This document shows positions 15,388-24,054 of a DNA stretch of 64,000 bases, piece after piece. Source of the stretch: Candidatus Ribeiella danica. Its GTDB lineage: Bacteria > Chloroflexota > Chloroflexia > Chloroflexales > Roseiflexaceae. The notes beneath the pieces were generated by a model that worked only from the letters and a program-made list of their open reading frames with translations, ran no database searches and was not told the origin of the DNA. Location of the stretch: NCBI GenBank assembly GCA_016717335.1, contig JADKFS010000003.1:434001-498000 (forward strand), read 5' to 3'. How positions within the stretch are numbered: the first letter of the stretch is position 1; every line of letters starts with the position of its first letter. The position numbers were made by a program, and so were the translations under genes.

Positions 15388-17478
15388 ATGCCCGAGTCAC
15401 AACCAACACATCTCGTGGTGTTCCAGCCCTCTGGCAGGCAGGGCCGCGTGGCCGCGGGCACGACCCTGCTCGATGCGGCGCGCGGGCTCGGCGTCGACGT
15501 GGACAGCATCTGCGGCGGGCGGCAGACCTGCGGCAAGTGCAAGGTGCTGCTCGAGGCCGGCGCGTTCGCGAAGCACGCGATCGAATCGGCGCCCGACCAC
15601 GTCACGCCCGCCGACGCGGCCGAGCTGGACTACTTCGCGCGGCACGGCGGCCAGCCCGAGCGCGCGCGGCTCGCCTGCGCCGCCTGTATCACGGGCGACG
15701 TGCTCGTCACCGTTCCGCCCGAGAGCCAGGCTCGCCGCTTAATCATCCGCAAGACCGCCTCCGAGCGCGTGATCGAGGTTGACCCTGTTCTGCGCCAGGT
15801 CTACGTCGAGGTCGAGGAGCACCGGCTCGGCGAGCGCCAGGGCGACTGGGAGCGCCTGCAGGCTGCGCTGCGTGAGGAGTGGGGCCTGACCGGGCTGCGG
15901 ATCGACCTGCAGGCGCTGCGCCGGCTCGGCCCGGCGCTGAAGGAGGGCAAGCAGGGCGTGACGGCGGTGGTCTGGAGCGGCATCGAGGTGATCGACGTGC
16001 GGCCGGGCTACCACGAGGGCCTGTACGGCTTGGCCGTCGACGTCGGCTCGACGACGGTGGCCGCGCACCTGTGCGACCTGCACAGCGGCGCGGTGCTGGC
16101 GACCGAGTCGATGATGAACCCGCAGGTCACCTTCGGCGAAGACCTGATGAGCCGGGTCAGCTACGCGATGATGCACGACGACGGGCTGCAGAAGATGCAC
16201 CAGGCGATCGTCGGCGGCCTGAATAAGCTGGCCGGGCTGGCGGCCCACGCCGCCGGGCTGCGCGCCCGCGACATCCACGAGATGGTGGTGGCCGGCAACA
16301 CCGTGATGCACCACATCCTGCTCGGCCTCGACCCGACCGACCTGGGCGCCGCGCCGTTCACGCTGGCCACGCACGCGCCGCTTGACATAAAAGCACGTGA
16401 GCTGGGCCTGAAGCTGCACCCCGGCGCGAACGTCCACTTCATGGCCCTGGAGGCCGGCCACGTCGGCTCAGACAACGTGGGCGTGCTGGTGGCCGAGGCG
16501 CCCGACCAGCAGGACGCCATGATGCTGGTGATCGACGTCGGCACCAATGCCGAGATCCTGCTCGGCAACCGCGAGCTGCTCCTGAGCGCCAGCAGCCCGA
16601 CCGGTCCGGCCTTCGAGGGCGCCCAGATCGCGCACGGCCAGCGCGCCGCCCCCGGCGCGATCGAGCGCGTGCGGATCGACCGCGCCACCGGCGAGCCGCG
16701 CTTCAAGGTGATCGGCAGGGACGCCTGGTCCGACGAGCTGCCGCCGGCCGAGATCGGCGCGACCGGCATCTGCGGCTCGGGCATCATCGAGGTCGTCGCC
16801 GAGCTGTTCACCGCAGGCATTCTAAGAGCGGACGGGCGCTTCGCGGAGGGACTAGGGATTAGGGACTTGGGACTTGGAGTTGGCGCCGAAACGCAAGCCC
16901 CAAGCCCCAAGCCCCAAGCCCCACGAGTCCGCTGGAACGGCCCCAAGGCCGAGTACGTGCTGGCGACCGCCGATCAGACCGCGACCGGGCGCGAGATCGT
17001 GGTGACTCAGGACGACGTGCGCAACATCCAGCTGGCCAAGGCCGCGCTGTACGCCGGCTGCAAGCTGCTCATGCGCCGCCGCGGCGTCGACAAGGTCGAC
17101 AAGATCGTGCTGGCGGGCGCGTTCGGCAGCTACATCGACCCGCTGCGCGCGATGGTGCTCGGGCTGTACCCCGACTGCGAGCTGTCGAACGTCTACCCGG
17201 TCGGCAACGCCGCCGGCGACGGGGCGCGGATCGTCCTGCTGAGCAAGGCCCGCCGCGCCGAGGCCACGCTGGCCGCCCGGCGGGTCCAGTACATCGAGAC
17301 CGCGATCGACCCGCACTTCCAGGATGAGTTCGTGGCGGCGATGCACCTGCCGAACAAGATCGACAGGTTTCCGCACCTGGAGGCGCTGGGCGCCCTGCCC
17401 GACCCGCCGCCCGCCGCCGAGGACGAGCGCGCGCGGCGCCGCAGGGAGCGCCGGGCCGGGCGCCCCGTGGCCGGCTAG
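15388..17478 (+). CDS. Corrinoid-protein reductive activator (RACo-like ferredoxin/ASKHA protein)
   Basis: A 696-residue protein with an N-terminal [2Fe-2S] ferredoxin domain (Cys42, Cys48, Cys51, Cys97 in 'CGGRQTCGKC' and 'RLACAAC'), a linker, and a C-terminal ASKHA ATPase fold ('LAVDVGSTTVAAHLCDL', 'VVAGNTVMHHILLG', 'LVIDVGTNAEILLG', 'GICGSGIIEV', 'VLAGAFGSYIDP'). Such proteins re-reduce inactive Co(II) corrinoid to Co(I) at ATP cost. Residues ~488-514 are low-complexity ('EGLGIRDLGLG', 'SPKPQAP') and come from a simple palindromic repeat inserted in frame (16849-16925). Start ATG 15388 has only a weak ribosome site. Confidence 0.93.
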   Translation: MPESQPTHLVVFQPSGRQGRVAAGTTLLDAARGLGVDVDSICGGRQTCGKCKVLLEAGAFAKHAIESAPDHVTPADAAELDYFARHGGQPERARLACAACITGDVLVTVPPESQARRLIIRKTASERVIEVDPVLRQVYVEVEEHRLGERQGDWERLQAALREEWGLTGLRIDLQALRRLGPALKEGKQGVTAVVWSGIEVIDVRPGYHEGLYGLAVDVGSTTVAAHLCDLHSGAVLATESMMNPQVTFGEDLMSRVSYAMMHDDGLQKMHQAIVGGLNKLAGLAAHAAGLRARDIHEMVVAGNTVMHHILLGLDPTDLGAAPFTLATHAPLDIKARELGLKLHPGANVHFMALEAGHVGSDNVGVLVAEAPDQQDAMMLVIDVGTNAEILLGNRELLLSASSPTGPAFEGAQIAHGQRAAPGAIERVRIDRATGEPRFKVIGRDAWSDELPPAEIGATGICGSGIIEVVAELFTAGILRADGRFAEGLGIRDLGLGVGAETQAPSPKPQAPRVRWNGPKAEYVLATADQTATGREIVVTQDDVRNIQLAKAALYAGCKLLMRRRGVDKVDKIVLAGAFGSYIDPLRAMVLGLYPDCELSNVYPVGNAAGDGARIVLLSKARRAEATLAARRVQYIETAIDPHFQDEFVAAMHLPNKIDRFPHLEALGALPDPPPAAEDERARRRRERRAGRPVAG
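16849..16925 (+). repeat. In-frame simple palindromic repeat inside the RACo gene
   Basis: GGGACTAGGGATTAGGG plus GGGACTTGG units, a short loop, then CAAGCCC units repeated. The arms can pair. Related sequence lies in the gaps at 17560-17610 and 42606-42675. The reading frame stays open. Confidence 0.85.
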
Positions 17479-17510
17479 GGCCGGATGGAGCAGCCAGGAG
17501 ACCGGAAGCC

Positions 17511-17690
17511 TTGGGGCTTGGGCGATGACAAGGTGACAAGGTGACAAGGTGCGATGGGGCTAGGGGTTAGAGGTTAGGGGTTAGGGGCTGGGGGCTGGGG
17601 GCTTGGGTTCTGATCTTCGGCCGTTGGTCCATCGTCTTTGGTCTTTGGTCTATCGTCCTTGGTCTATCGTCTATCGAGCATTGGTGTTGC
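17511..17690 (+). repeat. Simple-repeat-filled gap after the RACo gene
   Basis: GGTGACAA units (17524-17552), then GGGGTTAG/GGGGCTGG units (17560-17608), then GGTCTATCG/GGTCTTTGG units up to the next start codon. These are the same three repeat families seen elsewhere in this cluster. No promoter or terminator is evident. Confidence 0.85.
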
Positions 17691-17691
17691 C

Positions 17692-18165
17692 ATGAGCCGC
17701 CGCAGCGTGCTGATCGAGTCGCTCCAGGCCACGCCGCGCGACCTCGCGCGCCTGCTCCGGCCCGTCTCCAGCGCGGACGCGCTGTGGCGCCCGGCGCCGG
17801 GCGACTGGTGCATCGCCGACGTGGTGGCGCACCTGGGCGCGATCGAGCCGCGCTACCTCGCGCGCCTGCGCCGCGTCGCCGAGCAGGACAACCCGCGCGA
17901 GCCCTACCTGCACCCCGACGCCGCGCACGACCTGTCGCGCCCACTGGCCGAGCTGCTGGCGGCGTTCACGCAGGCGCGCGCCGAGACGGCCGCATTCCTG
18001 CAGGGGCTTGAGCAGCGCGACTGGGGTCGCCCGCTGGTGCACGAGACGGTTGGCCCGACCCGGCTGCGCGACCAGGTCCAGGCGCTCGTCGCGCACGACA
18101 ACGATCACCTGGAGCAGATCGTCACGCTGCGCGAGCGGCTGGAAGCCCTGGGCCTGATGAGCTGA
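17692..18165 (+). CDS. DinB-like four-helix protein
   Basis: A 157-residue DinB/YfiT-like protein. 'WCIADVVAHLGAIEPRYLARL' and 'VQALVAHDNDHLEQIVTLRERL' are the usual metal-binding helices, with three candidate His ligands (one in 'AHLGA', two in 'HDNDH'). DinB-fold proteins are often thiol-dependent transferases or of unknown function. ATG 17692 is used because upstream codons are simple repeats. It follows the methyl cluster after a repeat-filled gap; a functional link is not shown. Confidence 0.85.
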   Translation: MSRRSVLIESLQATPRDLARLLRPVSSADALWRPAPGDWCIADVVAHLGAIEPRYLARLRRVAEQDNPREPYLHPDAAHDLSRPLAELLAAFTQARAETAAFLQGLEQRDWGRPLVHETVGPTRLRDQVQALVAHDNDHLEQIVTLRERLEALGLMS

Positions 18166-18508
18166 CAGGGCACACCAGCGACGAGCGCGCTCCACAGGAC
18201 AGCCAGGAGCCCCCCGCCGGTCGAGCATGGTGGGGACCCGCATGATCCTCGCGGAGATGCCACACATCGCCATTTCGCGCGATGTTGGTGATGATGTCTC
18301 CCCTGCAGCCTGGCCTGCGTGCGCGTATGTCCAGGCCACGCATCACACGTTCGCTATCATCCCGCTATCGTTTTGTGGTGTGCGCAGCGTAGCATGATGG
18401 CTATACTGTCCCCAAGTTCGTCCCTCATCCCATTTACCATTCCACTCAGAAGCAGCCCCCCACCTGGAAGTGCAAGGTTCGCAAGAACCTTTGCTTTGGA
18501 TTTGCATC
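18166..18508. other. Non-coding gap before the polysaccharide locus
   Basis: About 340 bases with no convincing gene or long repeat. A TATACT at 18402-18407 could be a -10 box for the exporter genes, but no good -35 lies at the right distance. Confidence 0.5.
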
Positions 18509-19342
18509 GTGAATCAAGTAACCTCGCCGCAGGCGATCTACGATTCCGCCGATCGGGGCGCCTGGCTGCTGCGCGAAGCGCGCGAGCTATTCGCCTACCG
18601 CACGCTCCTGCGTCTGCTGGTGATCAATCAGTTCAAGCAGCGCTACCGCCGCTCGCTGCTGGGCATGGGCTGGATGCTTGTCGGCCCGCTGCTGAATACC
18701 GCGGTTCTCTCAGTCGCGTTCAATGCCTTGTTCCGTAATAGCATTGCCCAGTACCCAGTGTACGTGATGGTCGGCTTGATCGCCTGGAACTTCTTCGCCC
18801 AGACGACCACCCTCGGCGTCGACGCGGCGATCTCCGGCAGCGGCCTGCTGCAGCGCGTGTATTTGCCGCGAAGCATGTTTGTGATCGCCACGCTCGGCGG
18901 CGCGGTGATCAATATGGGCATCGCGCTGATCGCGCTCCTGATCGTGCTCCTCACGAACAGCGCCCCGCTCTACGCCACCTGGCTGCTGCTGCCGCTGGCG
19001 ATCGCGGTGTTGGCGCTGTTTACGCTCGGTGTTACCCTGCTGGTGGCGACGCTTGCGGTGTTTGTCGGCGACGTGGCGCATATGTATCAGCTGCTGGTCC
19101 AGGCGCTCTTTTTTCTGACGCCGATCGTCTACCCGGCCGAGATTGTGCCCAGCGAGCTGCGCTGGCTCGTGCAGCTGAATCCGATGAGCGTCTTGGTCGA
19201 TCTCTTTCGCACACTCCTCTACCGCGGCCAGGTGCCCGATCTCAGCCAGTGGTTGAGCGCGGCGGGCCTGGCGCTCACGGCGCTCTGCATTGGTTGGGCG
19301 CTGTTCGCCTGGAAAGCTGACGAGTGTGTCTACTACCTCTAG
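18509..19342 (+). CDS. ABC-2 type polysaccharide export permease (Wzm-like)
   Basis: About 277 residues with six predicted membrane segments and the ABC-2 signature: N-terminal cytoplasmic 'YRTLLRLLVINQFKQRYRRSLLGMGW', then 'QRVYLPRSMFVIATL', and a C-terminal 'FFLTPIVYPAEIVP'. It pairs with the ATPase that starts 17 bases before its stop codon, an overlap typical of a coupled Wzm/Wzt pair that exports undecaprenyl-linked glycans or teichoic-type polymers. GTG 18509 gives the usual short cytoplasmic start; an upstream GTG at 18470 is also in frame. Confidence 0.92.
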   Translation: MNQVTSPQAIYDSADRGAWLLREARELFAYRTLLRLLVINQFKQRYRRSLLGMGWMLVGPLLNTAVLSVAFNALFRNSIAQYPVYVMVGLIAWNFFAQTTTLGVDAAISGSGLLQRVYLPRSMFVIATLGGAVINMGIALIALLIVLLTNSAPLYATWLLLPLAIAVLALFTLGVTLLVATLAVFVGDVAHMYQLLVQALFFLTPIVYPAEIVPSELRWLVQLNPMSVLVDLFRTLLYRGQVPDLSQWLSAAGLALTALCIGWALFAWKADECVYYL

Positions 19343-21404
19343 CGCCAGCCCGCCGGCGCCAGTCGGCGCCGGCGCCTCGCTCGCGCTCGCGCTGGAGGCG
19401 GTGTCGATCCGCTACAAGCTCTACCAGGGGCGCCGGCCGCTGCTGCGGGATTATCTGGCGAGCATGCTCGCGCAGCGCCCGCTCCGCCGCGATGTGTGGG
19501 CGCTGCGCGATGTGACGTTCAGCGTGCAGCGTGGCGAGGTGTTTGGGCTGGTCGGCTCGAATGGCTCCGGCAAGAGCACCTTGCTCAAAGTGGTCGCCCG
19601 CATTCTACGGCCAACTGCCGGCAGGGTGGTTGTCTACGGAAATGTCGCCCCGCTGATCGAGCTGGGCGCCGGCTTCCAGCCCGACCTGACCGGCCGCGAG
19701 AATGCGGTGCTGAAGTCCGCGATCCTGGGCTACCCCGAGCGCGATACGCGCAAGCGCATCGGCCGGATCGTCGATTTCGCCGGCCTGCACGAGTTCATCG
19801 ACGCGCCGCTGCACACCTACTCCAGCGGTATGGTCGCGCGGCTGGCCTTCGCCGTCGCCACCGACGTGCAGCCGGATATTCTGATCATCGACGAGGTGCT
19901 CGCCGTCGGCGACGCCGAATTTCGCGAGCGCTCGGAGCAGCGCATCGCCGACCTGCGCCGGGCTGGAACGACGATCTTGATCGTCTCGCACAACAGCTCG
20001 GCGCTGCGCCGGACCTGCGACCGGGTCGGCTGGCTGGCGTATGGCCGGCTGCAGATGCTCGGCGATGTTGCGGAGGTCGTCGGCGCCTACGAGGGCGGGC
20101 TGCGGGCGGAGGCTGATGCCAGCACGCCGGATAGCCCGGCGCGCAACCCGCGCCGCGCCGCCACGCTCGCGACTGACCTGCAGGCCGATCAGAAGCTCTT
20201 TGTGCTGGAGGCGCCGGGTGGGATCAGCCCAGCCTATGCGGCCGCAACCGAGTCGCAGTTCGACTCAGAGCATATCTGCCCATTCCGCGCCCGCGCTGAG
20301 CTGCCCCAAAAGGCGAGAATCGCGCTGGCCCACTATCGGATCGTGCGCGGGGCGTTTTTCTACGACCAGATGGCGCAGTTCTTTCACCAGACGCCGATCT
20401 GCGCCACGTTCCTGCCCGCGCCGGCAGCGCCGCGCCGGGCGAATGACCAATCCAGGCGCGACGAGCAGCCGTCGCTCGCCACGGTCGGCGACCCGATCAC
20501 GCGCATGCTCGGGCAGCGCATTCCAAGCGATGGCGAGGTTCCGCCCGATCTGGCGTACCTATCGCGCCCGGTCGATCGCGGCGACTTCAGGCGCGCGTGC
20601 GCTGTGCTGGATTCGCTCGCGTTTGTCGGGCTGGTCGCGCGCCCGCGCGAGTCGCTGCTGCTGCTGTGGTACACGTTCGGCTGGCCGCCGGATCAAGCGC
20701 TGCTGCTGGCGCAGACCTCGCCAGGCAGCGACTCGGTCGATCCGCTGGCGCGGGCTGAGCCGGGGCAGCCGGATGGCTTTGACGCCGAGCTGTACGAGCG
20801 CGCGTGCCGGTTGTTCGATCAGCGCTTCGAGCTGATGACGTGTGACCTGATCGATCGCTACGCCCACGCAGTTGCCGAAGAGCTGGCGGCGCCGCTGCCG
20901 CTGGAGATGCAGGTCGGGCTGCTGGGGCAACATTACCAGCGGCGGCGCGCCGAGCGCGGTGCGCTGCGAGCGCTGCGCTTCACGTTCGACCGGCCGGTGC
21001 CGGGAACCGGCTGGTACGGCGTGGAATACAACCCCCAGCATGGCACGTTCCGCTGGACAGGGCCGGACCATCGATCGACGCTTCAGCTGCCGCTCGACCG
21101 CGAGCTTGCCGAGGCCGCGCTGTCGCTGCGCTGCCGCATTCTGCTTGCGAGCCGGCCGTCGGTGTTGAAGAGCCTGCACTTCTTCCTGAACGATCAGCTG
21201 ATCCCAATGACCCAAACGCGGAGTTGGGACGGCTCCATCCTGTGCGAAGGCGCGATCCCGCCGATCGCGCTGCTCGGCAGCCCATTTGCCAGAATTGCGC
21301 TGGAAGTCGACAAGACCGTCATCCCGTCGCCAAACGAGCTCGCCTATCAGGAGTCGCGCCACCTGGGCGTTGCGCTGAGCTGGATCGAGCTTATGCCTGC
21401 CTGA
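19326..21404 (+). CDS. Wzt-like export ATPase fused to a sulfotransferase-like region
   Basis: A 692-residue protein. Residues ~20-260 are an ABC ATPase of the polysaccharide type: Walker A 'GSNGSGKSTLL', signature 'YSSGMVARLAFAVA' and Walker B 'DILIIDEVLAVGD'. The usual ~150-residue Wzt sugar-binding domain is not recognisable. Residues ~295-520 instead resemble a family-2 sulfotransferase body ('EHICPFRARAELP', 'FVGLVARPRESLLLLWYTFGWP', 'ELYERACRLFDQRF') without an evident PAPS-binding loop. The last ~130 residues ('GWYGVEYNPQHGTFRWTGP') look like a beta-rich module. The start is GTG 19326, overlapping the permease. Confidence 0.88.
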   Translation: MSTTSSASPPAPVGAGASLALALEAVSIRYKLYQGRRPLLRDYLASMLAQRPLRRDVWALRDVTFSVQRGEVFGLVGSNGSGKSTLLKVVARILRPTAGRVVVYGNVAPLIELGAGFQPDLTGRENAVLKSAILGYPERDTRKRIGRIVDFAGLHEFIDAPLHTYSSGMVARLAFAVATDVQPDILIIDEVLAVGDAEFRERSEQRIADLRRAGTTILIVSHNSSALRRTCDRVGWLAYGRLQMLGDVAEVVGAYEGGLRAEADASTPDSPARNPRRAATLATDLQADQKLFVLEAPGGISPAYAAATESQFDSEHICPFRARAELPQKARIALAHYRIVRGAFFYDQMAQFFHQTPICATFLPAPAAPRRANDQSRRDEQPSLATVGDPITRMLGQRIPSDGEVPPDLAYLSRPVDRGDFRRACAVLDSLAFVGLVARPRESLLLLWYTFGWPPDQALLLAQTSPGSDSVDPLARAEPGQPDGFDAELYERACRLFDQRFELMTCDLIDRYAHAVAEELAAPLPLEMQVGLLGQHYQRRRAERGALRALRFTFDRPVPGTGWYGVEYNPQHGTFRWTGPDHRSTLQLPLDRELAEAALSLRCRILLASRPSVLKSLHFFLNDQLIPMTQTRSWDGSILCEGAIPPIALLGSPFARIALEVDKTVIPSPNELAYQESRHLGVALSWIELMPA

Positions 21405-21423
21405 ACGCTCAAGGGGTCGATCG

Positions 21424-24054
21424 ATGAACGCTACCATCTGCACCATTATCGCAAAAAACTATCTGGCGCAGGCCCGCTGCCTGGCCGAGTCGTTCTACGC
21501 CCAGCATCCCGACGGCCGGATGGTTGTGCTGCTGATCGATCAGCCGGATGACTGCTTCGATCCGCGCGATGAGCCGTTCACGATTGTGCTGATGTCCGAG
21601 CTGGCGATCCCCAGCGTTGCGCAGATGGCGTTTCGCTACACGGTGCTGGAGCTGAGCACAGCGGTTAAGCCCTTTTTCATCGAGTATCTGTTCGATCACG
21701 CTGATCTGGAGCACCTGATCTATCTCGACCCCGACATCTACTGCTATCGCCCGCTCACGCCGCTGCTCGAAGCGCTGCAGACGCACATGCTTGCGCTGAC
21801 GCCGCATCTGCTCGAACCGCTCGACGACCAGTACCGGCCGAACGAGCTGGATATTCTGCGCGTAGGCGTGTATAACCTCGGCTGCATCGGGCTGGCGCGT
21901 AGCCCCGATCTGCGCACGTTCCTGCGCTGGTGGCAGCGCCGATTGGAGCGCGATTGCGTGGTCGACCTCAGCCGCGGGCTGTTTGTCGACCAGGGCTGGA
22001 TCGATCTGGCGCCGTCGCTGTTCGGCGGCGTCGCGATCGTGCGCGACCCCGGCTGCAATGTGGCCTACTGGAATCTGGCGCAGCGCCACCTGACGGCGAG
22101 CGCTGGCGGCTGGCTGGTTAACGGCCGGCCGCTGCTGTTCTATCACTTCAGCGGGCTGTCGATCGAAGACATCGAGCAAATCTCCATTCACCAGAATCGC
22201 TACACGCTGGCGCAGCTGCCCGAGCTGCGCCCGCTGTTCAAGCACTATCACGGTCGGCTGAAGGCGCATGGGCACGCGGCGGCTCGGCGCTGGCCCTATA
22301 GCTTCAGCCAGTTCGACAACGGCGTGTCGATCCCCGACCTGGCGCGCCAGCTGTGGCGCGCCACCGACGGAGAGCGGCGCTGGGCCGCGCCATTCGAGGC
22401 CGCGGGGTCCGGCAGCTTCTTGGAGTGGCTCAACCAGGAGGCCGACCAATCCGCCGCCGACGGGCTGCTGCTGAGTAACCTGGCGATGGAAATCTACCGC
22501 CAGCGCGCCGATCTGCAGCAGGCGTTCCCCGATGTGCTGGGGGCGCATCGACGCCCGTTTATCGAATGGTTTCTTCACGAGGCCGCGCAGCAACATCAGA
22601 TCGACCAGGCGTTGATACATCCGCTGCGCCGCGGCATCGCAAGCCCCGAAATCGCCCGCCCGGCGCCAACCAGAGCCGCACTGCTGGCCACAATCGCCGT
22701 GCGCTGGCCGCTGGCCGCAGCCCTCAGGCGCGGCCGGCATTCGCCGCTGCCGGAAGCGCCGCTGGTTGGCGCGCCATCGCTCTCGCGCCGCCTGTACTAC
22801 AGCATCCGCAACCCGCTCCGGCGCCTGGGGCTCCATAAGCCGATCAAGCGCCTGATCGGCCGAAATACGGTGACGCGCATTCAATCAGCGATGGTGCTGC
22901 GGCCTGCGCAGGCGGCGCTGCCGACCCGCCTGATCCAATCGTGCACCCCGGTCTTCACCACGCTGCCCAGGCCGGCGCGCGGGCTGAACCTCGTCGGCTA
23001 TCTGGAGCACGCGACAGGCGTGGGCGAGGTCGCGCGGGCGCTGCTGCGCGCGCTGGAGGTGGCCGGCTACCCAGTCGTCGGCATCGAGACGCCGGCTGAC
23101 GACTCGTTGCGCCCAGGCGCCCAGGCCGGCCCATACACATGCAACCTGCTGTGCGTGAACGCCGACATGACCCCGCACGTGCAGCGCTCGCTTGGCACTG
23201 CCTTCTTTCAGCAGCGCTACACAATCAGCTTCTGGCACTGGGAATCTTCCAGCTTTCCGCAGGAGTGGCACGATCGTTTCGCGCTGCTCGACGAGCTGTG
23301 GGTCGCGAGCGATTTTGTACGCGACACGCTCGCGCCGCTCGTCTCCATCCCTGTCCGCAAGATGCGCATCCCGATCGCAATCGCCGCGCCGGCGGTCGTC
23401 TGTCGCGCCGATCTGGGCCTGCCCGACGATCGCTTCATATGGCTGTTTGCGTTCGATATGCACAGCTACGTTGCGCGAAAAAACCCGCACGCGGCGATCG
23501 AGGCATACCGCCGGGCCTTCGGGCCGCGCGCGCGCCGGACGCAGCTTGTGATCAAGGCGAGCCATCTGGAAGCATACCCCGATCAGGCGGCCCGGCTCAG
23601 CGCCGATCTCGAGTCGGTCGGCGGCGCGCTGATCGGCAGCACGATGGACCGCTCGAAGTTGAGTATGCTATTCGCCGCCTGCGATGGCTACCTGTCGCTC
23701 CACCGCTGCGAAGGCTTCGGGCTGACGATGGCCGAGGCAATGGCGCTAGGCAAGCCGGTGGTGGCGACCGGCTACTCGGGCAATATGGATTTTATGACGG
23801 CTGCCAACAGCTACCCGGTGCGCCATCGGCTGATCGAGCTGGATCGCAACCACGGGCCGTACCGGCGCGGCACCCACTGGGCCGATCCCGACCTCGACCA
23901 CGCCGCCGAGCTGATGCGGCAGGTCTTCGAGCAGCGCGGCGCCGCGCGCCAAAAGGGCATCACGGCGGCGGCGGATATCGCGCGCTGGCACGGCAGCCTT
24001 TCGGCCGGCCAGGGCCTGATCGAGCGGCTGCAGAGCATCGAGAGTGGCATATGA
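21424..24054 (+). CDS. Two-domain glycosyltransferase (GT8-like plus GT4-like)
   Basis: An 876-residue fusion. The N-terminal ~330 residues resemble nucleotide-sugar transferases of GT-A fold, with a DxD-type motif in 'LIYLDPDIYCY' and 'VYNLGCIGLA'. The C-terminal ~370 residues are a GT-B, family-4-like transferase: 'NLVGYLEHATGVGEVARALL' near the start, 'FWHWESSSFP', 'LWVASDFVRD' and the donor-site 'HRCEGFGLTMAEAMALGKPV'. It lies 19 bases after the exporter ATPase and overlaps the next gene by ATGA. It probably adds two sugars, or one sugar by two domains, to the exported glycan. Confidence 0.9.
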   Translation: MNATICTIIAKNYLAQARCLAESFYAQHPDGRMVVLLIDQPDDCFDPRDEPFTIVLMSELAIPSVAQMAFRYTVLELSTAVKPFFIEYLFDHADLEHLIYLDPDIYCYRPLTPLLEALQTHMLALTPHLLEPLDDQYRPNELDILRVGVYNLGCIGLARSPDLRTFLRWWQRRLERDCVVDLSRGLFVDQGWIDLAPSLFGGVAIVRDPGCNVAYWNLAQRHLTASAGGWLVNGRPLLFYHFSGLSIEDIEQISIHQNRYTLAQLPELRPLFKHYHGRLKAHGHAAARRWPYSFSQFDNGVSIPDLARQLWRATDGERRWAAPFEAAGSGSFLEWLNQEADQSAADGLLLSNLAMEIYRQRADLQQAFPDVLGAHRRPFIEWFLHEAAQQHQIDQALIHPLRRGIASPEIARPAPTRAALLATIAVRWPLAAALRRGRHSPLPEAPLVGAPSLSRRLYYSIRNPLRRLGLHKPIKRLIGRNTVTRIQSAMVLRPAQAALPTRLIQSCTPVFTTLPRPARGLNLVGYLEHATGVGEVARALLRALEVAGYPVVGIETPADDSLRPGAQAGPYTCNLLCVNADMTPHVQRSLGTAFFQQRYTISFWHWESSSFPQEWHDRFALLDELWVASDFVRDTLAPLVSIPVRKMRIPIAIAAPAVVCRADLGLPDDRFIWLFAFDMHSYVARKNPHAAIEAYRRAFGPRARRTQLVIKASHLEAYPDQAARLSADLESVGGALIGSTMDRSKLSMLFAACDGYLSLHRCEGFGLTMAEAMALGKPVVATGYSGNMDFMTAANSYPVRHRLIELDRNHGPYRRGTHWADPDLDHAAELMRQVFEQRGAARQKGITAAADIARWHGSLSAGQGLIERLQSIESGI

